From Acidimicrobiaceae bacterium (GTDB lineage Bacteria; Actinomycetota; Acidimicrobiia; Acidimicrobiales; Ilumatobacteraceae): a stretch of DNA of 46,487 bases. The notes under the pieces are model-generated. The model made no database searches, had not been told where the DNA came from, and saw nothing but the letters and a program-made list of their open reading frames with translations. Every line of letters begins with the position of its first letter. Position 1 is the first letter of the stretch. The stretch is taken from assembly GCA_003569125.1 (NCBI GenBank), contig BGOG01000014.1, positions 1 through 46,487 on the forward strand, in the 5' to 3' direction. Both the position numbers and the translations under genes were made by a program. Shown here piece by piece: positions 1-8,557 of the stretch.

Positions 1-460
1 AAGTAGTTGTTGTAACGATGGCCGACGGATGCGATGATGCTTCACAAATTGCAGTGCTAACTCGGTTGGTCGAACGGGGCGTCGTTGTTGCCTGCGCGAG
101 CCGATACGCAAAAACCGGTCAGCAAGTTGGTGGTCCACTGATCAAAGGCCTGATGTCGAAAGTCGCCGGATTATCTCTTTACTACGGTGCGCGAGTGGGT
201 ACTCGTGACGCAACGAATTCGTTTAAGGCCTATTCAACAAATTCGTTCGTGAGGTCAAAATTGAAAGTGATAAAGGTTTTGAGATCGGCATTGAACTCGT
301 TGCTAAGGCGCGGCGATTTCGCCAGCCGGTAGCTGAGATTCCAACAATTTGGCTGGATCGATCTTTTGGTGTGTCAAATTTCAAGATCGCAACTTGGCTA
401 CCGCGTTATTTGAAATGGTACTGTTATGCGTTCGGTACAAAGAAAGTGTTGTCTAAATAA
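1..460 (+). pseudogene. GT2 family glycosyltransferase, 5'-truncated and frameshifted
   Basis: This is the C-terminal half of a family 2 glycosyltransferase of the dolichol/undecaprenyl-phosphate sugar transferase type, which moves a nucleotide-sugar to a lipid or glycan acceptor on the cytoplasmic face of the membrane. The reading frame is open from base 3 (V-V-V-V-T-M-A-D-G-C-D-D, the metal-binding acidic strand end), so the start lies outside the window. At about 237-241 the frame changes. Reading 'aca aaa ttc' with one extra A restores Y-S-T-K-F-V-R-E-V and then an unbroken segment with the family-typical S-D-K-G-F-E-I-G-I-E-L, ending in a TAA at 458-460. The next gene starts one base later, so the two are probably co-transcribed. 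The break is a one-base loss in an A-run and could be a sequencing error. Confidence 0.8.
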
Positions 461-461
461 A

Positions 462-1487
462 ATGTCAAAAGTTTTGCTTACTGGTGCGTCTGGTTTTATC
501 GGTGGTTATGTAGTTGAAGAGTTGCTAAGCCGTGGCCACAATGTGGTCGGTTTAGATAACTATTCGAAATACGGGCGAGTCACAAGAAGTTACGACAGTC
601 ACCCAAACTATAAATTGGTTGAGGGCGATGCCTGCGACGTAGATCTAATGACGAATTTGTTAATGGATTGCGATCATTTGATCGCAGGCGCTGCATTGAT
701 CGGCGGCATCAGTTACTTTCATGCGTATGCATATGACTTGTTAGCAACTAATGAGCGAATTATGGCATCAACTTGCGATGCTGCGATTAAGGCACATCGT
801 CAGGGAAAACTTCAGAAAGTTACTTACCTGAGTTCGTCAATGGTCTTTGAGAGTTCGCAACATTGGCCAAGCGCTGAGGGCGACCAACGCAAGATTCCGC
901 CACCGCTGTCGTCGTATGGTTTTCAAAAACTTGCCGTTGAGTATTTTGCGCAAGCGGCTTTTGACCAATATAAATTGCCGTTTACGATCATTCGTCCGTT
1001 TAATTGTGTTGGTGTGGGCGAGGGCCGAGCACTCGGTGAGGTTGAAGTTTTATCGGGCAATGTCTCGTTGGCGATGAGCCATGTTGTGCCCGATCTCGTG
1101 CAAAAAATTCTCAAGGGTCAAGATCCTTTACATATTCTTGGTTCTGGTGAACAGATTCGTCACTACACATATGGTGGAGATTTAGCCAAAGGCATCGTCA
1201 CATGCATGGAGAGCCCAAAAGCGTTGAATGAAGACTTCAATATTTCAACTGCTGAATCGACTTCGGTATTGCAGTTAGCGGAAACTATCTGGAACAAGAT
1301 CCACAAGTCATCAAAACCGTTCAAATACGTCAGCGATGAAGCCTACGAATACGACGTTCAACGCCGTGTGCCCTCGGTTGAGAAAACCAAAAGTGTCTTG
1401 AATTTTGAATGCACTACCTCACTGGACACGATGCTTGACGAAGTTATTCCATGGATTCAAATGGCGATCAACGAAGGCAAAATTTAA
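462..1487 (+). CDS. NAD-dependent epimerase/dehydratase
   Basis: This is an extended short-chain dehydrogenase that probably interconverts nucleotide-sugars (UDP-glucose 4-epimerase-like) for surface polysaccharide. It begins with the Rossmann glycine motif T-G-A-S-G-F-I-G near residues 6-13. The catalytic serine lies in L-S-S-S-M-V-F-E-S and the Tyr/Lys pair in Y-G-F-Q-K. A substrate-domain segment I-R-P-F-N-C-V-G follows. About 341 residues is normal for the family. I chose ATG 462, which gives M-S-K-V-L-L-T-G. An upstream in-frame ATG at 426 would add a poorly conserved extension overlapping the preceding gene. The gene follows a glycosyltransferase by one base. Its stop overlaps the stop of the converging membrane-protein gene. 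The exact sugar substrate cannot be told from sequence. Confidence 0.88.
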   Translation: MSKVLLTGASGFIGGYVVEELLSRGHNVVGLDNYSKYGRVTRSYDSHPNYKLVEGDACDVDLMTNLLMDCDHLIAGAALIGGISYFHAYAYDLLATNERIMASTCDAAIKAHRQGKLQKVTYLSSSMVFESSQHWPSAEGDQRKIPPPLSSYGFQKLAVEYFAQAAFDQYKLPFTIIRPFNCVGVGEGRALGEVEVLSGNVSLAMSHVVPDLVQKILKGQDPLHILGSGEQIRHYTYGGDLAKGIVTCMESPKALNEDFNISTAESTSVLQLAETIWNKIHKSSKPFKYVSDEAYEYDVQRRVPSVEKTKSVLNFECTTSLDTMLDEVIPWIQMAINEGKI

Positions 1488-3033
1488 TCTAGATCAGGTG
1501 CTATACAGACTCGCTTGTTTGGTGTCAGCGAAGTAACGATCCACATATCTTGGTTCAGTGACGACGAAATAGAAACTGTTACCTGAGATCCGCTGGGAAT
1601 AAGAGTTTTTAATACAGAACTTGAAATGTCCGCAAGTTTCTGAAACCAATCTCAATCTCTCCGTCTGGTGAAGCAATTGCAGTGCTCAGGTTTGAAGAGT
1701 TAAAAAGTCAGATGCAACAACTCCTGCTTTACACAAAGACGATGATTTTCGGGGTTCCGATGCGGTGATCACTTCTGTCTCAAGTAGAACCCGGTCAACT
1801 TCAATGCGATTTGCGGCAGACGATGTGCGAAGTTTGGCTGCATCTAATGCTGGAGATGATTTAAGAGCGCGCAGGGCAGCAAAATATTGTTGGTCACAAT
1901 ATCGGGTGCTCGAATTGGGTCGGGTTGATAATCACGTTCAACAAAATGACGACGTGATTCAAGAACGCTTAATTCGGCGCGAACATTAGATGACCAGTCT
2001 CTTAGCCAATTTGCGTGTGATTCAAGATGCGCCCAACCTGCAGTAATCGACCAAAGCGAAATAATAATCAACGCAACATTTAATTGTGGTCGGGGAAATC
2101 TCTTTGAAAGCTCGACACAGATTAAAAAAATTATTGGTATCGAAAGTATAAGTATCTACTAGATTGCGGAACCCAATTTTGCGCTCTAGATAGCGCTGTG
2201 AAAGACCAATTTATAAACAGCAAACTCAGCAAACCAACAATTCTTGGCGTAACTATTTTATTGAAATAAGTGAAGTAGACAATTGTTGATACAAATAATA
2301 TTTCAAGATAAATCCCCAACCTATTGATAGCCCAAAAATTTCGCTTAAAGATCCCGCAAAAGATTCATTTATGTAGCGCAAAGCGACACTGAAATTGTCG
2401 GATCTAATATCGCTCACTCCATATTGTGAATACCAAATCAGCCACATTGCGGTCGGCGCGACCACGACCCACCATGACTTGAGGACTCGTTTAGAAATTA
2501 TGATTTCTGCTGTTACTACTCGCCTACGGCAGCATATATCCGAAACCAGCACTACCTAGTGATAACAGCAGAGCAAGAGTTGTATAAATTTTGAGTTCGG
2601 CCTGGTTGATTCAAGAAAATGAATCGCCAATAAATATCCGGCAAGGCTCAGGATTGCACCGATTTGAAAGGGCCAAAGGATGTTCTCGACCCCGGCGCCA
2701 AGAAACAAGATCGCTGAGCCGAGTGCAAGAGCCGAAGTTTTTACCAAGGCGAGTTTTCACGAGAACTACGAAGACTGTTGCAACCAAAAGATGTGATAGA
2801 TAGCCGGCCATTTGGTAGATGCCGTAGTGATCTAACCCAACAAGATGAAATAGCGCCCAAAATATTGTCGCAGGGACGATCGAAAAATGACTGTTGTGAG
2901 GTTGTAAAAAAGTGTCAGGGTTAAATTGCCAGCGATTCATCACGAAGTTCCATTCGTCATATTGGAAAGTGCGATCATGCGAAATAGAAACGAATTTAAC
3001 AATTGCGACTAAACATATGGCAACCCATAGCAA
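1484..3033 (-). pseudogene. polytopic membrane protein (GT-C-like), multiply frameshifted
   Basis: This is a degraded or mis-sequenced gene for a hydrophobic protein of about 510 residues. The pieces, in order on the minus strand, are: an N-terminal helix followed by D-E-W-N-F-V and the H-N-S-H-F-S segment (3033-2730); G-A-G-V-E-N-I-L-W-P-F-Q-I-G and further helices (2747-2560); W-W-V-V-V-A-P-T-A-M-W and more helices (2552-2130); a soluble C-terminal part (2071-1690); and a beta-rich tail ending I-A-P-D-L-D (to 1484). These features recall actinobacterial GT-C-fold membrane proteins of unknown substrate (acidic residues in the first periplasmic loop, E-N-x-x-W-x-F-Q-x-G). At least five frame changes are needed. 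The start is a TTG at 3033, 11 bases after the upstream GNAT stop. Assignment to GT-C is inference. It could be a different membrane family. Confidence 0.6.
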
Positions 3034-3043
3034 AACTGCAGAG

Positions 3044-3578
3044 TCAGGTGTTTTCTTTTAAAAATGTTGTAGTCATTAAATTTTCTTTGCCAGCAAACTT
3101 ACAGTAAGTCCAGGTTTTTGGGTCCTGTTGACCGACTTCGCGAAAGCCAATGCGATTGTGAAAACCGAATCGAACCAAGATTTGGTGGATTCAGATTAAC
3201 TTCACACGTCAGTAATGGCGCACAGTTATCTTTGTGCATTCGCGTTTCAACTGCCGCGTAAAGTTTCGCTCCCAAAGATTTTATTGCGCATCGTTTCGCT
3301 GACAACGATGCGGTTGTCGAGATAGACAAAGTCGGTATATTTTTCTGAGAACCATCGATAGTTGACACTCGTATATGGCGCGCCAGGGCCGAAGGTGATA
3401 CAAAATGCGTGCAGTTGTTGCTCACCAATTGCAAAAGAATAAAGCGAATGTTCAATTAGAAATTCAGTTGTAGGCGGTCGATAGCGCCGACGGCGGGAGA
3501 GTTGAGATTATTCAATTCAAGTGCAGCATCGATATCGCTATTCAAAAATAGTCGAGGTTCAAGTTCATCAAGCGACAT
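3044..3578 (-). pseudogene. GNAT acetyltransferase (COG3818-like), frameshifted
   Basis: Segments in three frames together match a GNAT-fold N-acetyltransferase of the COG3818 type. They begin with ATG 3578 (M-S-L-D-E-L-E-P). Then comes G-P-G-A-P-Y-T-S-V-N-Y-R-W-F, then D-F-V-Y-L-D-N-R-I-V-V, then C-E-V-N-L-N-P-P-N-L, and finally F-G-F-H-N-R-I-G-F-R-E-V-G-Q-Q-D. This is the family's usual order of acceptor and acetyl-CoA binding elements. The last segment ends at a TGA at 3046-3044. At least three single-base shifts are needed, near 3478, 3260 and 3165. It lies directly upstream of the membrane-protein gene on the same strand. Substrate unknown. Confidence 0.65.
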
Positions 3579-3658
3579 ATATAACCAATATCATTACGCT
3601 ATGAGCACTTCGCACTTTGTCCTAGGTATTCAATGGTTGCACCCGTGGCCCCGACTCG

Positions 3659-4176
3659 ATGCAGACAGCCGTTTTTGGTCTCGGATGTTTTGTGGGGCGC
3701 CGAACGTAAGTTTTGGCAACTAGATGGGGTTTATTCAACGGCCGTTGGCTACAGCGGCGGTTCAGTTAAAGATCCGAGTTACCGTGAAGTTTGCAATGGC
3801 GACACGATGCACGCTGAAGTCGTGCTGGTGGTTTTTGACCCTGCAAAAATTTCTTTTGAAAAATTACTGCAAGTATTTTGGGAGTCGCACGATCCAACCC
3901 AAGGTATGCGCCAAGGCAACGATTTTGGTACGCAATATCGCAGTGCGATTTATTTCATGAATGCCGAGCAACACTCGGCTGCGCTCGCCACCCTGCGACA
4001 CATTTCAGAAACGACTGACCGAAGCCGGATTCGGTAAAATTACAACCGAGATCAAACAAAACTGCTGAATTTTATTACGCGAAGAATATCACCAGCAATA
4101 TCTCGCCAAAAACCCGAGCGGATACTGTGGCATCGGCGGCACCGGTGTAACTTGCCCGATCGGCGTGATGAAATGA
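3659..4176 (+). pseudogene. msrA: peptide methionine-(S)-S-oxide reductase MsrA, frameshifted
   Basis: MsrA reduces methionine-S-sulfoxide in oxidised proteins. ATG 3659 gives [11 protein letters not shown], containing the catalytic Cys (codon TGT, so not selenocysteine). An inserted G near 3697 then breaks the G-C-F-W-G-A-E-R motif. The next frame carries [24 protein letters not shown] and G-T-Q-Y-R-S-A-I-Y, all family signatures. Further single-base losses near 3995, 4060 and 4083 precede [10 protein letters not shown] and the C-terminal resolving-Cys segment G-Y-C-G-I-G-G-T-G. It ends at a TGA at 4174-4176. The restored length is about 172 residues, as in known MsrA. An ATG at 3601 is in another frame and would need an extra shift. 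Confidence 0.85.
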
Positions 4177-4194
4177 TTGGTGTTTTAGTAAAAG

Positions 4195-5590
4195 CTAAAT
4201 TGCGGCGGTAATTTGCGCCGCAGTGGGTTTGCGGTACAGAGTTATCATCGTGATTCCGGAAAGAAAAATCACACTACTCATTAGTAGCCACGCGTGATGA
4301 AAACCAGATATTGGATCGTCGGTTTTTGCGGCAGCAAACAAGCATTGAACTTACTAACGCCACGCCGAGTGCGGCCACAATCTGTCCGGCAGTATTGCTT
4401 AGCGCAGATCATCCCATCGCCAATCTTGGTTGAGGTAAATATGCTGTGGCCGAACTTGTGAGCGTCGAGATACATAAACCCACTCCGATACCGACAAACA
4501 CAATCGTCGGAAAGAACATATCCCAGTAATGAATTTCTGGTTTGATATGGAGATTCATCCACAAGATTCCGATGCTCATAATTAACGCACCAGACGCGAC
4601 TACTTTGCCATGACCAATTCGGCTACCAAGTTTTCCGGCTGGTGCGGCAACTATTGCAGCGGCTAATGGCCCTGGTGAACCAGCCAAACCCGAAAGTGAC
4701 GGACTGTAATGCCACACTGTTTGTAGCCATTGTGTATTGATGAAAATCATTGAAAAGAAACCCATTCGAAAAACCAATCCGCTAATTGCTGCGGCTGTGA
4801 CGAAAGGTAATTTAAACAACCGCAAGTCGAGCACAGGGTGAGCAACTCGGTTGCAACGGATAACGAAAAATGCAAGCAAAATAAATGAGGCCGCAAAAAT
4901 AATAGACGAGCGACTTGAAATCCATCCCCACTCGTCGCTTTGTACGATCATTAAAGTGAGTAATCCGACACCAAATACGACTAGTAGTGCGCCGAAATAA
5001 TCAACCGTGCGCGGTGCGGTCTCGTCGCGTGATTCGCGCAACAACTTCACGCCGATTGCAAATGCCAACAAACAAAACGGTACGTTCACCAAAAACACCG
5101 AGTGCCATCCGAAGTTGTCGACCAGAACTCCACCGATCATCGGACCACTGGCTGCTGACAGTCCGCCAACTGCACCCCAAATACCGATTGCTGCTGAGCG
5201 TTTTTCAACTGCGAACTCTGGCAACACGAGTGCCAGCGATGCCGGTGTGAGGATTGCCCCACCGATCGCCTGAATTATTCTGGCGATAACCATGAACAAT
5301 GCGGTTGGTGAGGCAGCACAAAGAATTGAGCCGAGCATAAAAATCATTAAGCCACCAAGAAATGCTCGCTTGCGACCGAATGCATCGGCGAGGCGACCTG
5401 CAGTTAACAAACCTGCCGCATAGGCAATGTTGTAGGCAGAGAAAACCCAAGTAAGTGTTCGACGACTTTCGGGCCACTGTTTGACAAACGAGCCAAAGGC
5501 TACGTTGACGATACTTATATCTAGCGAAACTAACATCACGCCAACTGAAGTGAGTGCAAGTACTTTTGCTCCACGCGACCACTTCTTCAC
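4195..5590 (-). pseudogene. MFS drug exporter (DHA2/EmrB-QacA type), C-terminally frameshifted
   Basis: This is a proton-coupled multidrug or metabolite exporter in the inner membrane. The N-terminal 393 residues are intact: helix 1 with S-L-D-I-S-I-V-N-V-A, the helix 2-3 loop G-R-L-A-D-A-F-G-R-K-R, and motif C-like G-P-M-I-G-G-V-L-V-D. These are hallmarks of the 14-helix DHA2 group. Frame changes near 4425 and 4300 interrupt the last two helices. The continuing frames read S-A-I-S-N-T-A-G-Q-I and then W-L-L-M-S-S-V-I-F-L-S-G, ending at a TAG at 4197-4195. The gene is the last of a minus-strand run after the CoA-transferase, 18 bases downstream, so it may export a product of acyl-CoA metabolism. 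That link is only contextual. Confidence 0.85.
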
Positions 5591-5608
5591 AATAAAACTG
5601 CTTCCTTG

Positions 5609-6726
5609 TTAGTGATTCCAGAGGTTCTTGCGAATCTCTGGACCGTCGGCGTCAAGTGCGCGACCTTCCCACCGTAGTTCGCCGGGTGTACCAGACAACG
5701 AGGCAAGCAAACCTTGCATCGGAGTCGCGCCGACGATGCTGATCGCTTGCCGCGCCGCAAAATGTGGATCGCTCGATATTTCGGCCATTGACAAGACGGG
5801 ACCAATCGCGGCTTGGGCGTCGGTGAAAATTTGCAACACCGTTTGGCTGTCTCGCTGCGCGCAAAACTTAATCATTAGAAGGTTTAATTCTTCTCGGTTG
5901 GCAACTCGACCAGTAAAAGTCGTGAATCGTTCGTCGTCGGCACACCCAAGAACTTCGGTGACTCGTGCGGCAATCGTGTCTGAACTTGCGGATACCCCGA
6001 CCCATTTGCCATCACTGCATTGATAAACACCCCGAGGCACCGTATACGGCAACTGCGAACCAAGTCGTGGTTGCTGTTCACCAGTCAACATGTAAACCGA
6101 AATTAGTGGCCCCATCATTTGAAACATTGTTTCAAGCAAGTTGACATCGACGACCTGACCAACTTTGCTGTGCAGTGCGACCATCGTTGCAAATGCGGCA
6201 ACAACACCGGTTACTTCGTCGGTCAATGCAATTGGTGGCAACATCGGTGGGCCGTCGGGTTCACCGCTAATAGATGCGAGACCCGACATTGATTCAGCGA
6301 TTGACGCGAACCCTGGTCGATCTTTATATGGACCTGTTTGTCCAAAACCTGAGACGCGCGTGATCACCAAATTTGAGTTGCGCTTCAATAAAACGTCGGG
6401 GCCGATGCCGAGTCGTTCGAGTGTGCCCGGACGAAAGTTTTCAACCAAGACATCAGCCTCGTCGACTAGTTTGAAAAAACTTCGCGGTCGCTTTCAAGTT
6501 TCAGGTCGAGCGCGATATTTCGTTTGTTGCGATTGACGAGTTTCCACCACAAGCCAGTGCCGTCGCGCGGATCACGCCATGCCATGCCACGCAGACTGTC
6601 ACCAGAACCGGGTTGCTCTATTTTTATTACATCGGCACCGAAATCAGCGAAGTATCTTGCGCAATTTGGGCCTGCTAAAACCGTTGATAAATCAATAACC
6701 CGCAAATCTTTTAGCGGCGCGGACAT
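5609..6726 (-). pseudogene. CaiB/BaiF family CoA-transferase, frameshifted in a T-run
   Basis: This is a family III CoA-transferase that moves CoA between carboxylic acids through an aspartyl-CoA intermediate. ATG 6726 gives L-R-V-I-D-L-S-T-V-L-A-G-P. The typical G-A-D-V-I-K-I-E-Q-P-G-S-G-D and N-R-N-K-R-N-I-A-L-D follow. The frame breaks at 6474-6479, a run of six T on the coding strand. Seven T would give R-E-V-F-F-K-L-V-D-E-A-D-V-L-V-E-N-F-R, joining smoothly to the rest (V-E-N-F-R-P-G-T-L-E-R-L-G). The restored length of about 372 residues is near the family norm. It lies 12 bases after the carboxylase epsilon gene, so it belongs to the acyl-CoA operon. The acid substrate is unknown. A homopolymer sequencing error is the simplest explanation of the break. 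Confidence 0.88.
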
Positions 6727-6738
6727 TTTTGACTTTAA

Positions 6739-6918
6739 TTAGTTGGGACGGTTGCGGCGAGCGATCGTCGAATTGGTCCACGAGCGACCACTGAACCGCC
6801 AAGAAGTCTGCACAGTAACCGTTGAAATTGGTTGGGGCTTCGGCCACAGCAATTCGAGCGCCGTACTAATTGCGACTGCTTCGTCTGCGGTAGGTGACGG
6901 TGAAACTGAGTTTTGCAT
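6739..6918 (-). CDS. accE: acyl-CoA carboxylase epsilon subunit
   Basis: This is a 59-residue protein starting at ATG 6918, two bases after the carboxyltransferase stop. It ends at a TAA at 6741-6739. It has the pattern of actinobacterial AccE/PccE epsilon subunits: an N-terminal Thr/Asp/Glu-Ala helix (P-T-A-D-E-A-V-A-I-S-T-A-L-E) with a Pro-rich linker, and a conserved basic, Trp-rich end (W-R-F-S-G-R-S-W). Epsilon subunits bind and stimulate the beta (carboxyltransferase) hexamer of acyl-CoA carboxylases. Identification rests on the terminal W-R-x-S-G-R-x-W signature and on position. The protein is too short for stronger evidence. Two-base spacing suggests translational coupling to the beta gene. 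Confidence 0.75.
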   Translation of the reverse strand: MQNSVSPSPTADEAVAISTALELLWPKPQPISTVTVQTSWRFSGRSWTNSTIARRNRPN

Positions 6919-6920
6919 TT

Positions 6921-8477
6921 TTAAAGCGGCATGTTGCCATGTTTACGACGAGGCAACTCTTCGCGTTTTGATTGCAACATTTTTAATCCAGAAATAAGTT
7001 TGCTGCGTGTTTCGGCTGGGTCAATCACGTCGTCGATATATCCGCGTTCAGCAGCAGCATATGGGTTCGCATATTTTGCACCGTATTCAGCAACTAGTTC
7101 TTTGCGACGCTCGGCGGGGTTTGCCGCTTGCTGCAACTCTCGACGATAAACAATTTCTACCGCTCCTTGCGGACCCATCACCGCCAACTCAGCCGTCGGC
7201 CACGCGTATGCCAAGTCGGCGCCGATTGATTTTGAATTCATCACGACATATGCACCGCCATACGCTTTGCGAGTGATGACTTGAATTCTTGGCACGGTTG
7301 CTTCGCAATAAGCGTAGAGAAGTTTCGCCCCGTGCCGAATGATGCCGCCATATTCTTGGTCAACGCCCGGCAAGAAACCGGGTACATCGACGAAAGTCAC
7401 CAACGGAATGTTGAACGCATCACATGTGCGCACAAACCTCGCCGCCTTTTCGCTTGACTCGATATCCAAGACGCCAGCCAAAATCATCGGCTGATTGCCG
7501 ACGATGCCAACTGTCTTGCCGTCCAAGCGCGAGAAACCACAGACGATACTCTTTGCCCAGTGCGGAAAGTATTCGAAAAATTCTCCATCGTCGACAACTT
7601 CTGCGATCACTTTCTTCATGTCATATGGCTGGTTCGCAGACTCAGGCAAAATTTTTCTGAGTGATTCGCATTGACGCATTGGATCGTCTGTCGAAGTAAT
7701 TGCGGGTGCGTCGGCCATGTTGTTTTGTGGCAAAAACGAGAGCAGATAGCGCACATCTTCGAGGCAGGCCTTTTCGTCGGCAGAAACAAAAGTCGCAACA
7801 CCGCTCTTTGAAGCGTGGCTCATCGCACCACCAAGTTCTTCAAGTGTCACGTCTTCGCCGGTGACAGTCTTTACGACATCTGGGCCGGTGATGAACATGT
7901 GGCTTGTTTCGCGCACCATGAAAATAAAGTCGGTCATCGCCGGTGAATAAACAGCGCCACCCGCACATGGTCCGAGTACAACACTGATCTGCGGGATTAC
8001 TCCCGAGGCCTGAACATTGCGATGGAAGATTCCGCCGTAACTAGCGAGCGAGACAACACCTTCTTGGATGCGCGCGCCTGCGCCGTCATTCAGACCGATC
8101 AACGGTGCGCCAACTTTTAGAGCGAGATCCATTAACTTGTGAATTTTTTCGGCAAAAACCTCGCCAAGTGCACCACCAAAAACGGTGAAGTCTTGACTGA
8201 ATACGAAAACTTTGCGGCCTTCAATTGTTCCCCAACCAGTGATTACTCCATCGGTATATGGATGTTCTTCGAGACCGGCAGCTTGCGCACGATGGCGAGC
8301 AAGAAGATCAAGTTCATGAAAGCTTCCTTCGTCGAGCAGAATTTCGATCCGCTCGCGAGCAAGTAGTTTGCCTTTTTCGTGCTGCCGCTCGATTGAACGC
8401 GGTGAGCCAGCAGTGAATGCGGCGAGTTTGCGAGCCTTGAGGTCGGCAAGTTTGTCATCCATTGAGTTGCTAACCAT
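6921..8477 (-). CDS. pccB: acyl-CoA (propionyl-CoA) carboxylase beta subunit
   Basis: This is the carboxyltransferase subunit of a biotin-dependent acyl-CoA carboxylase. It passes CO2 from carboxybiotin to an acyl-CoA, most likely propionyl-CoA to give (S)-methylmalonyl-CoA. At 518 residues it has the full two-lobed crotonase-like fold: D-G-V-I-T-G-W-G and [15 protein letters not shown] in the N lobe, oxyanion-hole G-A-R-I-Q-E-G and [12 protein letters not shown], and C-lobe P-G-F-L-P-G and [13 protein letters not shown] 8477 is used. An ATG at 8462 (M-D-D-K-L) is an alternative. The biotin (alpha) subunit is not in the window. The adjacent epsilon subunit and the epimerase at 15.5 kb fit a propionyl/methylmalonyl route. 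Confidence 0.93.
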   Translation of the reverse strand: MVSNSMDDKLADLKARKLAAFTAGSPRSIERQHEKGKLLARERIEILLDEGSFHELDLLARHRAQAAGLEEHPYTDGVITGWGTIEGRKVFVFSQDFTVFGGALGEVFAEKIHKLMDLALKVGAPLIGLNDGAGARIQEGVVSLASYGGIFHRNVQASGVIPQISVVLGPCAGGAVYSPAMTDFIFMVRETSHMFITGPDVVKTVTGEDVTLEELGGAMSHASKSGVATFVSADEKACLEDVRYLLSFLPQNNMADAPAITSTDDPMRQCESLRKILPESANQPYDMKKVIAEVVDDGEFFEYFPHWAKSIVCGFSRLDGKTVGIVGNQPMILAGVLDIESSEKAARFVRTCDAFNIPLVTFVDVPGFLPGVDQEYGGIIRHGAKLLYAYCEATVPRIQVITRKAYGGAYVVMNSKSIGADLAYAWPTAELAVMGPQGAVEIVYRRELQQAANPAERRKELVAEYGAKYANPYAAAERGYIDDVIDPAETRSKLISGLKMLQSKREELPRRKHGNMPL

Positions 8478-8557
8478 TTGCTAAACGATACTGCCACTTA
8501 TGCGACTCGCTGAGCAACTGTTTTGACGAGTGCATCAACAAACCGTGGCAGTTTTGC

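Noticed and set aside
4058-4066. TGA after TGC in msrA as another selenocysteine site
   Set aside because: The family frame here reads T-A-E-F-Y-Y-A, so this TGA is out of frame after an indel. The catalytic residue of this MsrA is an ordinary TGT Cys.
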